The position numbers were made by a program, and so were the translations under genes. Shown in pieces: positions 7,327 to 15,024 of a stretch of DNA of 24,011 bases. The notes below the pieces were generated by a model. The model had not been told where the DNA came from and searched no databases. It saw only the letters and a program-made list of their open reading frames with translations. The stretch spans positions 1-24,011 of the forward strand of contig DYON01000009.1 of NCBI GenBank assembly GCA_020720525.1, in the 5' to 3' direction. Position 1 is the first letter of the stretch, and each line of letters opens with the position of its first letter. The DNA is from Acetofilamentum sp. (GTDB lineage Bacteria > Bacteroidota > Bacteroidia > Bacteroidales > DTU049).

Positions 7327-8187
7327 TTAATCATTTTGCAGCAAACTATACACAATTTGTTTAACATACTCAGCCCATTCAATATCTTTTCGGCTTTTAT
7401 CGAAGGTTTCAAACGGAATTGGATCTCCAAAATAGATTTCTATAACACGCCCTTTTTGCTTGAAGGTTTCATCGCTAAGATACAGCATTTCGATGTTTGC
7501 TTTAATACCAAGACGCTTTCTCCAATTAGCTAAACGATAAAAACGCTTACTGTTACTTCCACTCACAAATACTGGAATTACATTTCGCTTGTGTTGTCGT
7601 GCTTTTACAACAAATGTTTTTTTCCATTCGAGGTCGATAATTTTTCCTTTTATTTTTCGCGAAGCCAAACCAGCTGGGAAAAAAAGAATATTGTTACCAG
7701 ACTCAAATGCACTTTCCAATGCTCTAATCCCTGCCGAAGATTGTCCACCAACCTTATTTATAGGAACAAAAAGCTCACTCAAATTGGGCAAATACATCAA
7801 AAAATCATTCACAGGAAAAACAATATTGGGATGCGTTTTCCCAACTGTATGCATCAGAGCAAGACCATCCAAGCCACCGAGTGGGTGGTTTGCAGCCAAC
7901 AAAAAACGATTCTGCCCTTCAAGTTTCTCTATACCATGAACCGCTATCTTTGCTCCAAACGTATCGAGCATGGCTTCAACAAAAGACAAACCATGCTTTT
8001 CGCGATTGTTGTATAAAAGAAAATTGACTTCTTCTTGATGCAAAATTCGCTTCAAATAACGAATAATAAAACCAGGCATAAGCCTCAGCATACGCGGATT
8101 TTTTGCTCTTATAAGCTCTCTAACATCGATTGTATGCTCGGTGATAACCAAAGCTCCATCAACTATTTTATTGCTGTTCGACTCCAT
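7327..8187 (-). CDS. glsA: PlsC-like O-acyltransferase, GlsA-like (glycine lipid synthesis)
   Basis: This 286-residue protein has a lysophospholipid-acyltransferase fold. Motif I appears as AANHPLGGLDG (98-108), with His101 and Asp107 five residues apart instead of the usual four. The later motif is FPAGLASRK (170-178) in place of the usual FPEGTRS. These variants look like the ornithine- and glycine-lipid branch of the family rather than the phospholipid enzyme PlsC. In Bacteroides, GlsA esterifies the 3-hydroxy group of the N-acyl amino acid made by GlsB. It is the first gene of the minus-strand operon, 38 bases before glsB, with a good promoter 19 bases upstream. It lacks an obvious long membrane helix, so it is probably a peripheral inner-membrane enzyme. 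The exact lipid product is inference. Confidence 0.75.
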   Translation of the reverse strand: MESNSNKIVDGALVITEHTIDVRELIRAKNPRMLRLMPGFIIRYLKRILHQEEVNFLLYNNREKHGLSFVEAMLDTFGAKIAVHGIEKLEGQNRFLLAANHPLGGLDGLALMHTVGKTHPNIVFPVNDFLMYLPNLSELFVPINKVGGQSSAGIRALESAFESGNNILFFPAGLASRKIKGKIIDLEWKKTFVVKARQHKRNVIPVFVSGSNSKRFYRLANWRKRLGIKANIEMLYLSDETFKQKGRVIEIYFGDPIPFETFDKSRKDIEWAEYVKQIVYSLLQND

Positions 8188-8205
8188 TGACCAATTTTAG
8201 TTTTG

Positions 8206-8237
8206 CAAAAATAACACTTCCGCCATAACTCAAACAA
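8206..8237 (-). promoter_or_regulatory. Bacteroidota-type promoter of the glsA-glsB-engB operon
   Basis: Read on the minus strand, TATTTTTG (8213 down to 8206) is a full match to TAnnTTTG. TTG triplets lie 17 bases (8233-8231) and 21 bases (8237-8235) upstream; either spacing is acceptable. Transcription would begin near 8199, leaving about a dozen bases before the glsA ATG at 8187. Confidence 0.6.
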
Positions 8238-8266
8238 ATAAAGCCATATTTCTGATTGTGAATAAG

Positions 8267-8278
8267 TCCCACTTTGTT
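8267..8278 (-). promoter_or_regulatory. Inverted MraZ-type box between glsA and mraZ
   Basis: On the minus strand, 8278 down to 8267 reads aacaaagtggga, identical over 12 bases to 8357-8368 on the plus strand, which contains the first of the three plus-strand MraZ boxes. It lies about 30 bases upstream of the glsA promoter. A second minus-strand TGGGA occurs at 8335-8331. Whether MraZ binds isolated boxes is unknown here. Confidence 0.35.
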
Positions 8279-8363
8279 TATAATTCTAACTTGCTGTCTT
8301 TCAGCCAACAGAACAATACACGTAACCTTTTCCCAAAAAATCAGTAAAAAGTTATCAACAAAG

Positions 8364-8388
8364 TGGGAGAAAGTGGGAGAAAGTGGGG
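8364..8388 (+). promoter_or_regulatory. MraZ operator: three TGGG boxes at 10-base period
   Basis: TGGGA at 8364-8368, TGGGA at 8374-8378 and TGGGG at 8384-8388 are separated by identical 5-base spacers (gaaag). This is the known arrangement of MraZ binding sites (direct TGGG repeats, about one helical turn apart) upstream of mraZ in other bacteria. The array ends 33 bases before the mraZ ATG and would overlap the -33 region of the likely promoter, which fits autorepression. Confidence 0.8.
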
Positions 8389-8397
8389 AAAAGAGAT

Positions 8398-8405
8398 TAA
8401 TTTTA
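8398..8405 (+). promoter_or_regulatory. Possible -7 element of the dcw promoter
   Basis: TAATTTTA matches five of six fixed positions of TAnnTTTG, and transcription would start near 8412, about 10 bases before the mraZ ATG. The expected TTG is missing; its place is taken by the MraZ boxes. A perfect inverted repeat (agctta, two bases, taagct, 8407-8420) lies between this element and the start codon. Confidence 0.4.
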
Positions 8406-8421
8406 CAGCTTATTTAAGCTC

Positions 8422-8892
8422 ATGACAAACCTGATAGGAGTGTTCGATTTGAAAGTGGATTCCAAGGGTCGGTTTATTTTACCGGCATCCTTGCGCAAGC
8501 AGCTTTCCGACAACCCTGAAGGCGAATTTGTTATGAAAAGAAGTATTTTCAATCAATGCATCGAGCTGTTTCCATTTTCCACTTGGCAAAAAGAAGCCGA
8601 GCAGGTAGGAAAACTCAACCGCTTTGTAAAGAAAAACAATGACTTTATTCGTATGTTTATGTCGGGGTCGCGCCAGCTCAATATCGACGAGGCAGGCAGA
8701 CTGCTCATTCCGCGCGACCTGATGCTTTTTAGCAACATCGAAAAAGACATTGTGCTGGCATCGGCCATCGACCGTATCGAAATATGGTCGAAAGATGCCT
8801 ACGAAGCGTTTGTTGCTACCGGTTCCGACACTTTTCCTTCTTTAGCCGAGGATGTGATGGGGCTGCCGAGCATTAACGCGGAGAAACCATAA
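8422..8892 (+). CDS. mraZ: Transcriptional regulator MraZ
   Basis: This 156-residue protein, close to the usual length of about 150, contains two tandem AbrB-like DNA-binding half-domains. The first has KVDSKGRFILPASLRK near residues 11-26 and the second has NIDEAGRLLIPRDL near 88-101. MraZ forms a ring-shaped oligomer, binds direct TGGG repeats and regulates its own dcw operon. A matching three-box operator lies just upstream, so both halves of the circuit are visible here. It is the first gene of the cluster; its stop overlaps the rsmH start by one base (TAATG). Start ATG 8422 has no Shine-Dalgarno sequence. Confidence 0.96.
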   Translation: MTNLIGVFDLKVDSKGRFILPASLRKQLSDNPEGEFVMKRSIFNQCIELFPFSTWQKEAEQVGKLNRFVKKNNDFIRMFMSGSRQLNIDEAGRLLIPRDLMLFSNIEKDIVLASAIDRIEIWSKDAYEAFVATGSDTFPSLAEDVMGLPSINAEKP

Positions 8893-9788
8893 TGGCTGTT
8901 CATGTAAGTGTTTTGCTTAAAGAAAGTGTCGATTACTTGGCTATTGAACCCAATGGCCTATATGTCGATGCAACTTTTGGCAGTGGTGGACACTCGCGCG
9001 AAATTGCTTCGCGGCTAGAAAGCGGACATGTTTACGCTTTCGATCAAGATGCCGATGCATCCGATGGGTTCGAAGGTGCCGAAAAAATCACACTTATTCG
9101 CTCCAACTTTCGTTTTTTGAGCAATTTTTTACGTTACCACGAAGCAATTCCAGTGAATGGGATTTTGGCCGACCTCGGAATTTCGAGTCACCATATCGAA
9201 ACACCCGAGCGCGGATTTTCGTTTCGCTTCGATGCTCCACTCGATATGCGGATGAATGTTCTTTCGCAAAAAACAGCTCACGATATTGTAAACAACTACA
9301 CGCTGGAGGAACTCACTGGCATATTTAAAAAATATGGCGAAATCGACAAAGCCTATCATCTTGCCAAATCCATCGAAAAGCAAAGAATTCAGAAACCCAT
9401 TGACAGCACTTTCGACTTAGCAAATATTGCTAGTGTATTTGCACAAAAAAACAAAGAAAACAGCTTTTTAGCACAGGTTTTTCAGGCTATTCGCATCGAA
9501 GTGAACCAGGAGCTCGAAGTGCTCGAACAATTTCTCAATCAAGCTTACGAATGTCTGCAACCTGGTGGTCGGCTTGTTGTTATTTCATATCACTCGCTCG
9601 AAGACAGAATGGTAAAAAACTTTTTCAAAAGTGCTTTGCCCTCCGACTCCTTTTCGGAAAACATCATGGGCAAACGAAGTTACAGATGGAATAGCATCAC
9701 ATCGGGAGCCGACACTCCTTCCGAAGCAGAAATTCTTCAAAATTCACGCAGCAGAAGTGCTAAACTACGTGTTGCCGAAAAAATATGA
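8892..9788 (+). CDS. rsmH: 16S rRNA m4C1402 methyltransferase RsmH (MraW)
   Basis: RsmH transfers a methyl group from S-adenosylmethionine to N4 of C1402 in 16S rRNA, tuning the ribosomal P site. The 298-residue length is normal. The cofactor-binding motif YVDATFGSGGHSREIA lies near residues 24-39. ILADLGISSHHIETPERGFSFR, a family hallmark, lies near 91-112. VISYHSLEDRMVKNFF appears near 231-246. The start codon overlaps the mraZ stop by one base, and the stop overlaps the ftsL start by four (ATGA). Its place as second gene of the division cluster is conserved in most bacteria. Confidence 0.97.
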   Translation: MAVHVSVLLKESVDYLAIEPNGLYVDATFGSGGHSREIASRLESGHVYAFDQDADASDGFEGAEKITLIRSNFRFLSNFLRYHEAIPVNGILADLGISSHHIETPERGFSFRFDAPLDMRMNVLSQKTAHDIVNNYTLEELTGIFKKYGEIDKAYHLAKSIEKQRIQKPIDSTFDLANIASVFAQKNKENSFLAQVFQAIRIEVNQELEVLEQFLNQAYECLQPGGRLVVISYHSLEDRMVKNFFKSALPSDSFSENIMGKRSYRWNSITSGADTPSEAEILQNSRSRSAKLRVAEKI

Positions 9789-10186
9789 AAGCACAGATAA
9801 ACAACATATTGAACCGAAACAAGGGAAATGACAATCCCCCACGCGAAAAAAAATCGTCGGAAAACAGGTTTTCGCTTCGGAGCATAATCACGGGTAGTTT
9901 TCTAGAACGCGAAGGTCTTATAAAACAACTCCCTTTTATCCTGTACATCTCGCTTCTACTCCTCATTTACATTGCCAATTCGTACTATGGTGAAAGAACG
10001 ATATACGAAATAGAAAGCAACAAAAGCGAATTAATTGAACTTCGAAGCGAATACATTACTGCCAAATCGCGCTTGATGACAGGAACCAACCTGAGCAAAG
10101 TAAGCCAAAAGCTAAAACCAATGGGAATTTTCCCTTCGCACACTCCACCAAGAAAAATATTTGTAAAAAAAGCGGAAAATGAGTAA
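9785..10186 (+). CDS. ftsL: Cell division protein FtsL (Bacteroidota type)
   Basis: This 133-residue bitopic membrane protein has a charged cytoplasmic N-terminus (1-48), one membrane helix (about 49-66, QLPFILYISLLLLIYIA) and a short external coiled coil (IESNKSELIELRSEYITAKS, 76-95). The sequence is divergent, but length, topology and the slot between rsmH and ftsI identify it as FtsL. FtsL joins FtsQ and FtsB as a complex that activates FtsW-FtsI septal synthesis. The start overlaps the rsmH stop by four bases, and its end overlaps ftsI by eight. No separate FtsB gene is visible here. Confidence 0.85.
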   Translation: MKAQINNILNRNKGNDNPPREKKSSENRFSLRSIITGSFLEREGLIKQLPFILYISLLLLIYIANSYYGERTIYEIESNKSELIELRSEYITAKSRLMTGTNLSKVSQKLKPMGIFPSHTPPRKIFVKKAENE

Positions 10187-12305
10187 CAAAACAGAAAATA
10201 CAAACCAGAAAACGGTATTTTCGAGAGCATTCCTCATTTATGCTTTATCGGGGTTTTTTGCTTTACTCATAATATATAAACTGTTCAGCATTCAATTTTC
10301 GGAGGGGGAAGAGCTAAGAGAAAAAGCACTCAATTTGGCCGTAAAATACATCGACATTCAAGCCCGTCGAGGAAATATTCTTGCCGAAGACGGCAGCTTG
10401 TTGGCCACATCGGTTCCTCGATTCGATCTTTTTGTCGATTTGAGCCCCAAAACCATTTCTCAAAAACTGTTCGACGATAACATCGATTCGCTTAGTATTT
10501 ATCTGAGTGGGTTTTTTAAAGACAAAACAGCCAATGAGTACACGAAAATACTGAAAGAGGAACGCAGCAAAGGCAATCGATACTTCCGTTTAGGAAATAA
10601 CCTCGATTATTTTGGAATGAAAGAAGTTTCGTCGTTTCCCATTTTCAACCAAGGACAATACAAGGGAGGTTTGATTGTAGTTCAAAACGATCGTCGCGAA
10701 ATGCCTTTCGATTTGCTCGCCAAAAGAACCATTGGGTTTATTCGCGACAACTATTGGGTTGGTATAGAAGGAGCCTACGACAGTTTACTCCGCGGAACCG
10801 ACGGGAAGCGTTTAATGAAGCGCATTTCTGGAAAGAATTGGATTCCAGTTGACGATCAGGCCGATATTAAATCGGACGACGGAAAAGACATTCTCACCAC
10901 AATCGATATCAATCTGCAAGATGTTGCCGAAACTGCCCTTTACACCAACTTGCAAAAACACGACGCACACCATGGCTGTGTTGTTCTAATGGAAGTAGAA
11001 ACTGGCGAAGTAAAAGCCATCGCAAATCTGCAGAAAAACTCAGATGGCTCCTACTCCGAAGCCTACAACTTTGCTATTGGCGAAAGCTACGAACCAGGTT
11101 CCACATTTAAGCTCATATCGATGATGATTGCTCTCGACGACGGAGAAATATCGCTCGACGATAAAATAAATACTGGAAACGGAAAGTTCAAATATGGAAA
11201 GCAAACCATGACCGATTCGCACGAAGGAGGATATGGCACCATTTCGGTTCGGCAGGCATTCGAACTTTCATCAAACATTGGAATCTCGAGCATTATTGTG
11301 AAAGCTTATGGTTCAAATCCTGGGAAATTTATTGAAGGTTTGTACAAACTGGGCATCAATAAACCATTAGGACTTGAGCTAAAAGGAGAAGGCATTCCGT
11401 ACATTAAAAAACCTGGCGATAGGTACTGGTCGGGGGTAAGTCTTCCGTGGATGAGTATTGGCTACGAGCTCAAGATGACTCCAATGCAAATACTCGCTGT
11501 TTACAACGCAGTAGCCAACAACGGCAAAATGATGAAGCCCATGTTTGTTAAGGAAATTCAGTATGCTGGACAAACCATCGAAAAATTCGATCCACAGGTG
11601 CTAAACCCAGCTATATGCAGCCAAAAAACTGTTGCCACTGTTCAAAGTTTACTTGAAGGCGTTGTTTTAAGAGGAACAGCCACCAATCTCAAGAATGCTG
11701 TATTCCCAATTGCTGGAAAAACAGGTACAGCTCAAATTTCGCAAGGTGGAAGCTACAAAGGAAGCGGCGGTACCGAATACTATGCTTCGTTTGTTGGTTA
11801 CTTCCCAGCCGATAATCCCAGATACTCTTGCATTGTGGTTGTAAACAAACCCAAAAACAGCAGCTACTATGGTGGTTCGGTGGCAGGTCCTGTATTTCTC
11901 GAAATAGCAGAAAAAATCTTCGCAACCCAAGTTGAAATGCGCCAACAAGACACGGTTGTAGCAAAAAACAACGATCCAGGTTGCATGTATTCGATGCTTC
12001 GAAGTGTAAACAATATGTATTCGATGCTTGGTGTATCGCTCAATGAGCGCATCAATGCTCAACCCGACGACTTTATTTATATCAACCCAGCTTCCGACTC
12101 GCTTCAATATCGAGTTGTAAATCAGCAAGGCAATAGACTTATCAACCTAAAAGGAATGACAGCCCCCGACGCAATTGCGTATCTCGAAAAAAATGGAATG
12201 GTAGTCGGGCTCAAAGGCAAAGGCTGGGTAGTTTCTCAATCGCCACGACCAGGCACGCCCATTAAAAGCGGAATGAAAGTAACACTAAACCTTGGCCCAC
12301 GATGA
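10179..12305 (+). CDS. ftsI: Septal peptidoglycan transpeptidase FtsI (PBP3) with PASTA domain
   Basis: This 708-residue class B penicillin-binding protein cross-links septal peptidoglycan. There is one N-terminal membrane helix (about 16-36), a dimerisation or pedestal domain (about 55-215) and a transpeptidase domain. The active-site motifs are STFK with nucleophile Ser308, SSN at 364-366 and KTGT starting at Lys514. A C-terminal PASTA domain follows at about 652-708 (INLKGMTAPDAIAYLEKNGM and SQSPRPGTPI). Between transpeptidase and PASTA lies a 10-residue tandem repeat (MYSML at 603 and again at 613). A PASTA tail makes it look like Gram-positive PBP2x and is usual in Bacteroidota. It overlaps ftsL by eight bases and murE by four. 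Confidence 0.96.
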   Translation: MSNKTENTNQKTVFSRAFLIYALSGFFALLIIYKLFSIQFSEGEELREKALNLAVKYIDIQARRGNILAEDGSLLATSVPRFDLFVDLSPKTISQKLFDDNIDSLSIYLSGFFKDKTANEYTKILKEERSKGNRYFRLGNNLDYFGMKEVSSFPIFNQGQYKGGLIVVQNDRREMPFDLLAKRTIGFIRDNYWVGIEGAYDSLLRGTDGKRLMKRISGKNWIPVDDQADIKSDDGKDILTTIDINLQDVAETALYTNLQKHDAHHGCVVLMEVETGEVKAIANLQKNSDGSYSEAYNFAIGESYEPGSTFKLISMMIALDDGEISLDDKINTGNGKFKYGKQTMTDSHEGGYGTISVRQAFELSSNIGISSIIVKAYGSNPGKFIEGLYKLGINKPLGLELKGEGIPYIKKPGDRYWSGVSLPWMSIGYELKMTPMQILAVYNAVANNGKMMKPMFVKEIQYAGQTIEKFDPQVLNPAICSQKTVATVQSLLEGVVLRGTATNLKNAVFPIAGKTGTAQISQGGSYKGSGGTEYYASFVGYFPADNPRYSCIVVVNKPKNSSYYGGSVAGPVFLEIAEKIFATQVEMRQQDTVVAKNNDPGCMYSMLRSVNNMYSMLGVSLNERINAQPDDFIYINPASDSLQYRVVNQQGNRLINLKGMTAPDAIAYLEKNGMVVGLKGKGWVVSQSPRPGTPIKSGMKVTLNLGPR

Positions 12306-13756
12306 AAAGCATCGAAGAAATATTGCAAAATGCCAATGTTAGGCTGATATCGGGCGACATCGAAACCCAGATTTCAGGCATAACTTCATCGAGCCGCGAT
12401 ATTGAAGTTGGATTTATCTTTTTTGCGTTGAAAGGTGTAAAGACCGATGGTCATCGCTTCATCGACGATGCTATTTCAAAGGGTGCTGTTGCCATTGTTT
12501 GCAGCCAATTACCCCAAAAAACGCAAAACAACATTGTATATTTAGTAGCCGACAACAACTCCGAAGCCTATGCAATGGCAGCAGCCAACTGGTTCGAAAA
12601 TCCTTCGCATAAAATATCGCTGATTGGCATTACAGGAACCAATGGAAAAACGACAACCGCTACCCTACTCTATGAATTATTCAACCAGCTAGGTCGCAGC
12701 TCGGGTCTAATTTCAACAATTAAATACATTTTCCCTGGCCACGAAACACCAGCCACACATACCACACCCGACGCATTGGTTCTCAATCGAATTTTGGCTG
12801 AAATGGTTGATTTTGGCTGCGAATATTGCTTCATGGAAGTAAGCTCGCATGCAGTTGTTCAAGGTCGTGTGCACGGCCTTCGGTTTGCTGGTGGTATTTT
12901 CTCTAATCTCACTCACGACCATCTCGATTATCACGGCACTTTTGCCGAATATCTTAAAGCAAAGCAAGCATTTTTCGATCATCTTCCAGTCAACAGTTTT
13001 GCATTAACCAATCTCGACGACCCCAATGGCAACGTAATGGTTCAGCACACCAAGGCATCTATTTCGGGATATGCAATCAATCGACCAGCCGATTTCAAAA
13101 CAAGAATACTCCAAAACGCCATCACTGGATTGGGATTAAACATCGACGGAATCGAAGCTTGGTTCAGATTGGTAGGACGTTTCAATGCCTACAACATCAC
13201 AGCCATTTATGCCACTGCAGTTATATGTGGCCTCGACAAAAACGAAATATTGCGCGAACTAAGTGGCCTTGCCGAAGTAGATGGACGATTCAATGTGATT
13301 CGTTCGACCAACAACATTACAGGAATTGTCGATTATGCGCACACTCCCGATGCGCTTAAAAATGTGCTCTCAACTATTGTAGAAATAAACGATGGCAATG
13401 GTCGAATAATCACCGTTGCTGGTGCTGGTGGCGATCGCGACAAAACGAAGCGTCCAATCATGGGACAAATAATGGCTCGCTACAGCCAGCTAACAATAAT
13501 CACAAGCGACAATCCTCGAACCGAAGATCCAAGCACCATCATTGAAGAAATAAAAGGTGGAATTGAAATTACCGAAATAAAAAAAGTATTGTGCATTGCC
13601 GATAGGCGCGAAGCCATTAGAACTGCATGCATGATGGCTTTACCAGGCGACATTGTGTTGGTTGCAGGAAAAGGACACGAAACTTATCAGGAAATAAATG
13701 GAGTGCGTACCCACTTCAACGATGCCGAAATTCTCACTCAATCATTAAACGTATAA
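12302..13756 (+). CDS. murE: UDP-MurNAc-tripeptide synthetase MurE, probably meso-diaminopimelate adding
   Basis: MurE adds the third residue to UDP-MurNAc-L-Ala-D-Glu with ATP. The 484-residue Mur ligase has the ATP-binding motif TGTNGKTT at 111-118, a central domain with [13 protein letters not shown] (around residues 202-214) and DYAHTPDAL in the C-terminal half. The DNPR motif at 403-406 is the known signature for meso-diaminopimelate rather than lysine, so the wall is probably of the A1gamma type, as expected for Bacteroidota. The start overlaps the ftsI stop by four bases, and mraY follows after two. MurF, which often sits next in other phyla, is absent here. Confidence 0.97.
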   Translation: MKSIEEILQNANVRLISGDIETQISGITSSSRDIEVGFIFFALKGVKTDGHRFIDDAISKGAVAIVCSQLPQKTQNNIVYLVADNNSEAYAMAAANWFENPSHKISLIGITGTNGKTTTATLLYELFNQLGRSSGLISTIKYIFPGHETPATHTTPDALVLNRILAEMVDFGCEYCFMEVSSHAVVQGRVHGLRFAGGIFSNLTHDHLDYHGTFAEYLKAKQAFFDHLPVNSFALTNLDDPNGNVMVQHTKASISGYAINRPADFKTRILQNAITGLGLNIDGIEAWFRLVGRFNAYNITAIYATAVICGLDKNEILRELSGLAEVDGRFNVIRSTNNITGIVDYAHTPDALKNVLSTIVEINDGNGRIITVAGAGGDRDKTKRPIMGQIMARYSQLTIITSDNPRTEDPSTIIEEIKGGIEITEIKKVLCIADRREAIRTACMMALPGDIVLVAGKGHETYQEINGVRTHFNDAEILTQSLNV

Positions 13757-13758
13757 AT

Positions 13759-15024
13759 ATGCTGTACTATTTGTTCGATTTTTTGAATAAACAATACGAC
13801 TTGCCTGGAGCAGGAGCGTTTCAATACATTTCGTTCCGAGCAGCATTAGCGGCTGTTTTGTCGCTGCTCATCTCGATGGTTTTTGGAAAACGGATTATTC
13901 GCTTTCTAAAAGACCGACAAATTGGTGAAGAAATTCGCGATTTGGGTCTCGAAGGGCAGGCTCAGAAAAAAGGAACCCCAACCATGGGAGGTATTATTAT
14001 TCTTGCGGCAATACTCATTCCGACACTTCTTCTCGCCAAACTGCACAATACCTATATTATATTAATACTCATTTCAACGGTATGGCTCGGAACCATAGGT
14101 TTTATTGACGACTACATCAAAGTGTTCAAAAAAAACAAAGCCGGATTGCACGGAAAGTTCAAAATTTTGGGACAATTAGGGCTTGGGCTGTTGGTTGGAA
14201 CAGTGATGTTTTTCAACGACAGCATTGTAATTCGTGAAAAAATAAATACTACCGAGCACTATTCCGAATCGGATATTCTAAATGAGGATTGCAAAAAAGA
14301 GGCATCCGACTATTTCCGTATCGATGAAGTGAAATCGCTCAAAACCTCCATCCCATTTGTAAAAGACAATGAGTTCGACTATTCAGTTCTTACGGAATGG
14401 ATGGGAAAAGACAATCAGAATTGGGCTTGGTTGATTTTTATTCCAATTGTCATGTTTATTGTTGTTGCCGTTAGCAATGGAGCCAACCTCACCGATGGGA
14501 TGGATGGACTAGCAGCTGGCACATCGGCAGTTGTTGGGCTCACTTTAGGATTACTGGCTTGGGTATCGGGCAACTTCATTTTTGCCGATTACCTCAACAT
14601 CATGTATATCCCCAATTCGGGAGAGCTCACCATTTATATAAGTGCATTTGTGGGAGCTATGATCGGATTTTTATGGTACAACAGCTACCCCGCGCAAGTA
14701 TTTATGGGCGATACGGGAAGCCTCACCATTGGAGGTATAATAGCCGTTTTTGCAATCATGATTCGCAAAGAGCTGCTTATCCCAGTTTTATGTGGCGTTT
14801 TTATGCTCGAATCGGCTTCGGTGCTTATTCAAGTTACTGTTTTTAAATATCGAAAAAAACGATTTGGCTACGAATATGCATCGGCACATAGAGTTTTTCG
14901 GATGACCCCTATACATCATCACTTCCACAAAAAAGGATTGAATGAGGTGAAAATTGTAAACCGATTCATCATTGTGAGCATTATTATGGCCATTATCACC
15001 ATTGCAACATTGAAACTTCGCTAA
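13759..15024 (+). CDS. mraY: Phospho-MurNAc-pentapeptide transferase MraY
   Basis: MraY makes lipid I by moving phospho-MurNAc-pentapeptide onto undecaprenyl phosphate in the inner membrane. The 421-residue protein has about ten membrane helices and the family motifs [35 protein letters not shown] (243-252, with catalytic-site Asp246 and Asp249), FMGDTGSL and a late HHHFHKKG. I chose ATG 13759, two bases after murE, because the longer frame runs back into murE. The protein is longer than the usual 360 residues because a polar insert of about 65 residues lies at roughly 154-220, between membrane segments. This insert is familiar from Bacteroidota MraY proteins. murD starts on the very next base after the stop. 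Confidence 0.97.
   Translation: MLYYLFDFLNKQYDLPGAGAFQYISFRAALAAVLSLLISMVFGKRIIRFLKDRQIGEEIRDLGLEGQAQKKGTPTMGGIIILAAILIPTLLLAKLHNTYIILILISTVWLGTIGFIDDYIKVFKKNKAGLHGKFKILGQLGLGLLVGTVMFFNDSIVIREKINTTEHYSESDILNEDCKKEASDYFRIDEVKSLKTSIPFVKDNEFDYSVLTEWMGKDNQNWAWLIFIPIVMFIVVAVSNGANLTDGMDGLAAGTSAVVGLTLGLLAWVSGNFIFADYLNIMYIPNSGELTIYISAFVGAMIGFLWYNSYPAQVFMGDTGSLTIGGIIAVFAIMIRKELLIPVLCGVFMLESASVLIQVTVFKYRKKRFGYEYASAHRVFRMTPIHHHFHKKGLNEVKIVNRFIIVSIIMAIITIATLKLR

Noticed and set aside
8352..8360. A DnaA-box-like sequence (ttatcaaca) before mraZ
   Set aside because: One mismatch to the consensus, a single copy, and partly shared with the repeat containing the first MraZ box; chance is the simpler explanation.
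13627..13758. A longer mraY reading frame starting inside murE
   Set aside because: The extra 44 residues come from murE codons in another frame and do not resemble MraY; ATG 13759 directly after the murE stop gives a normal N-terminus.
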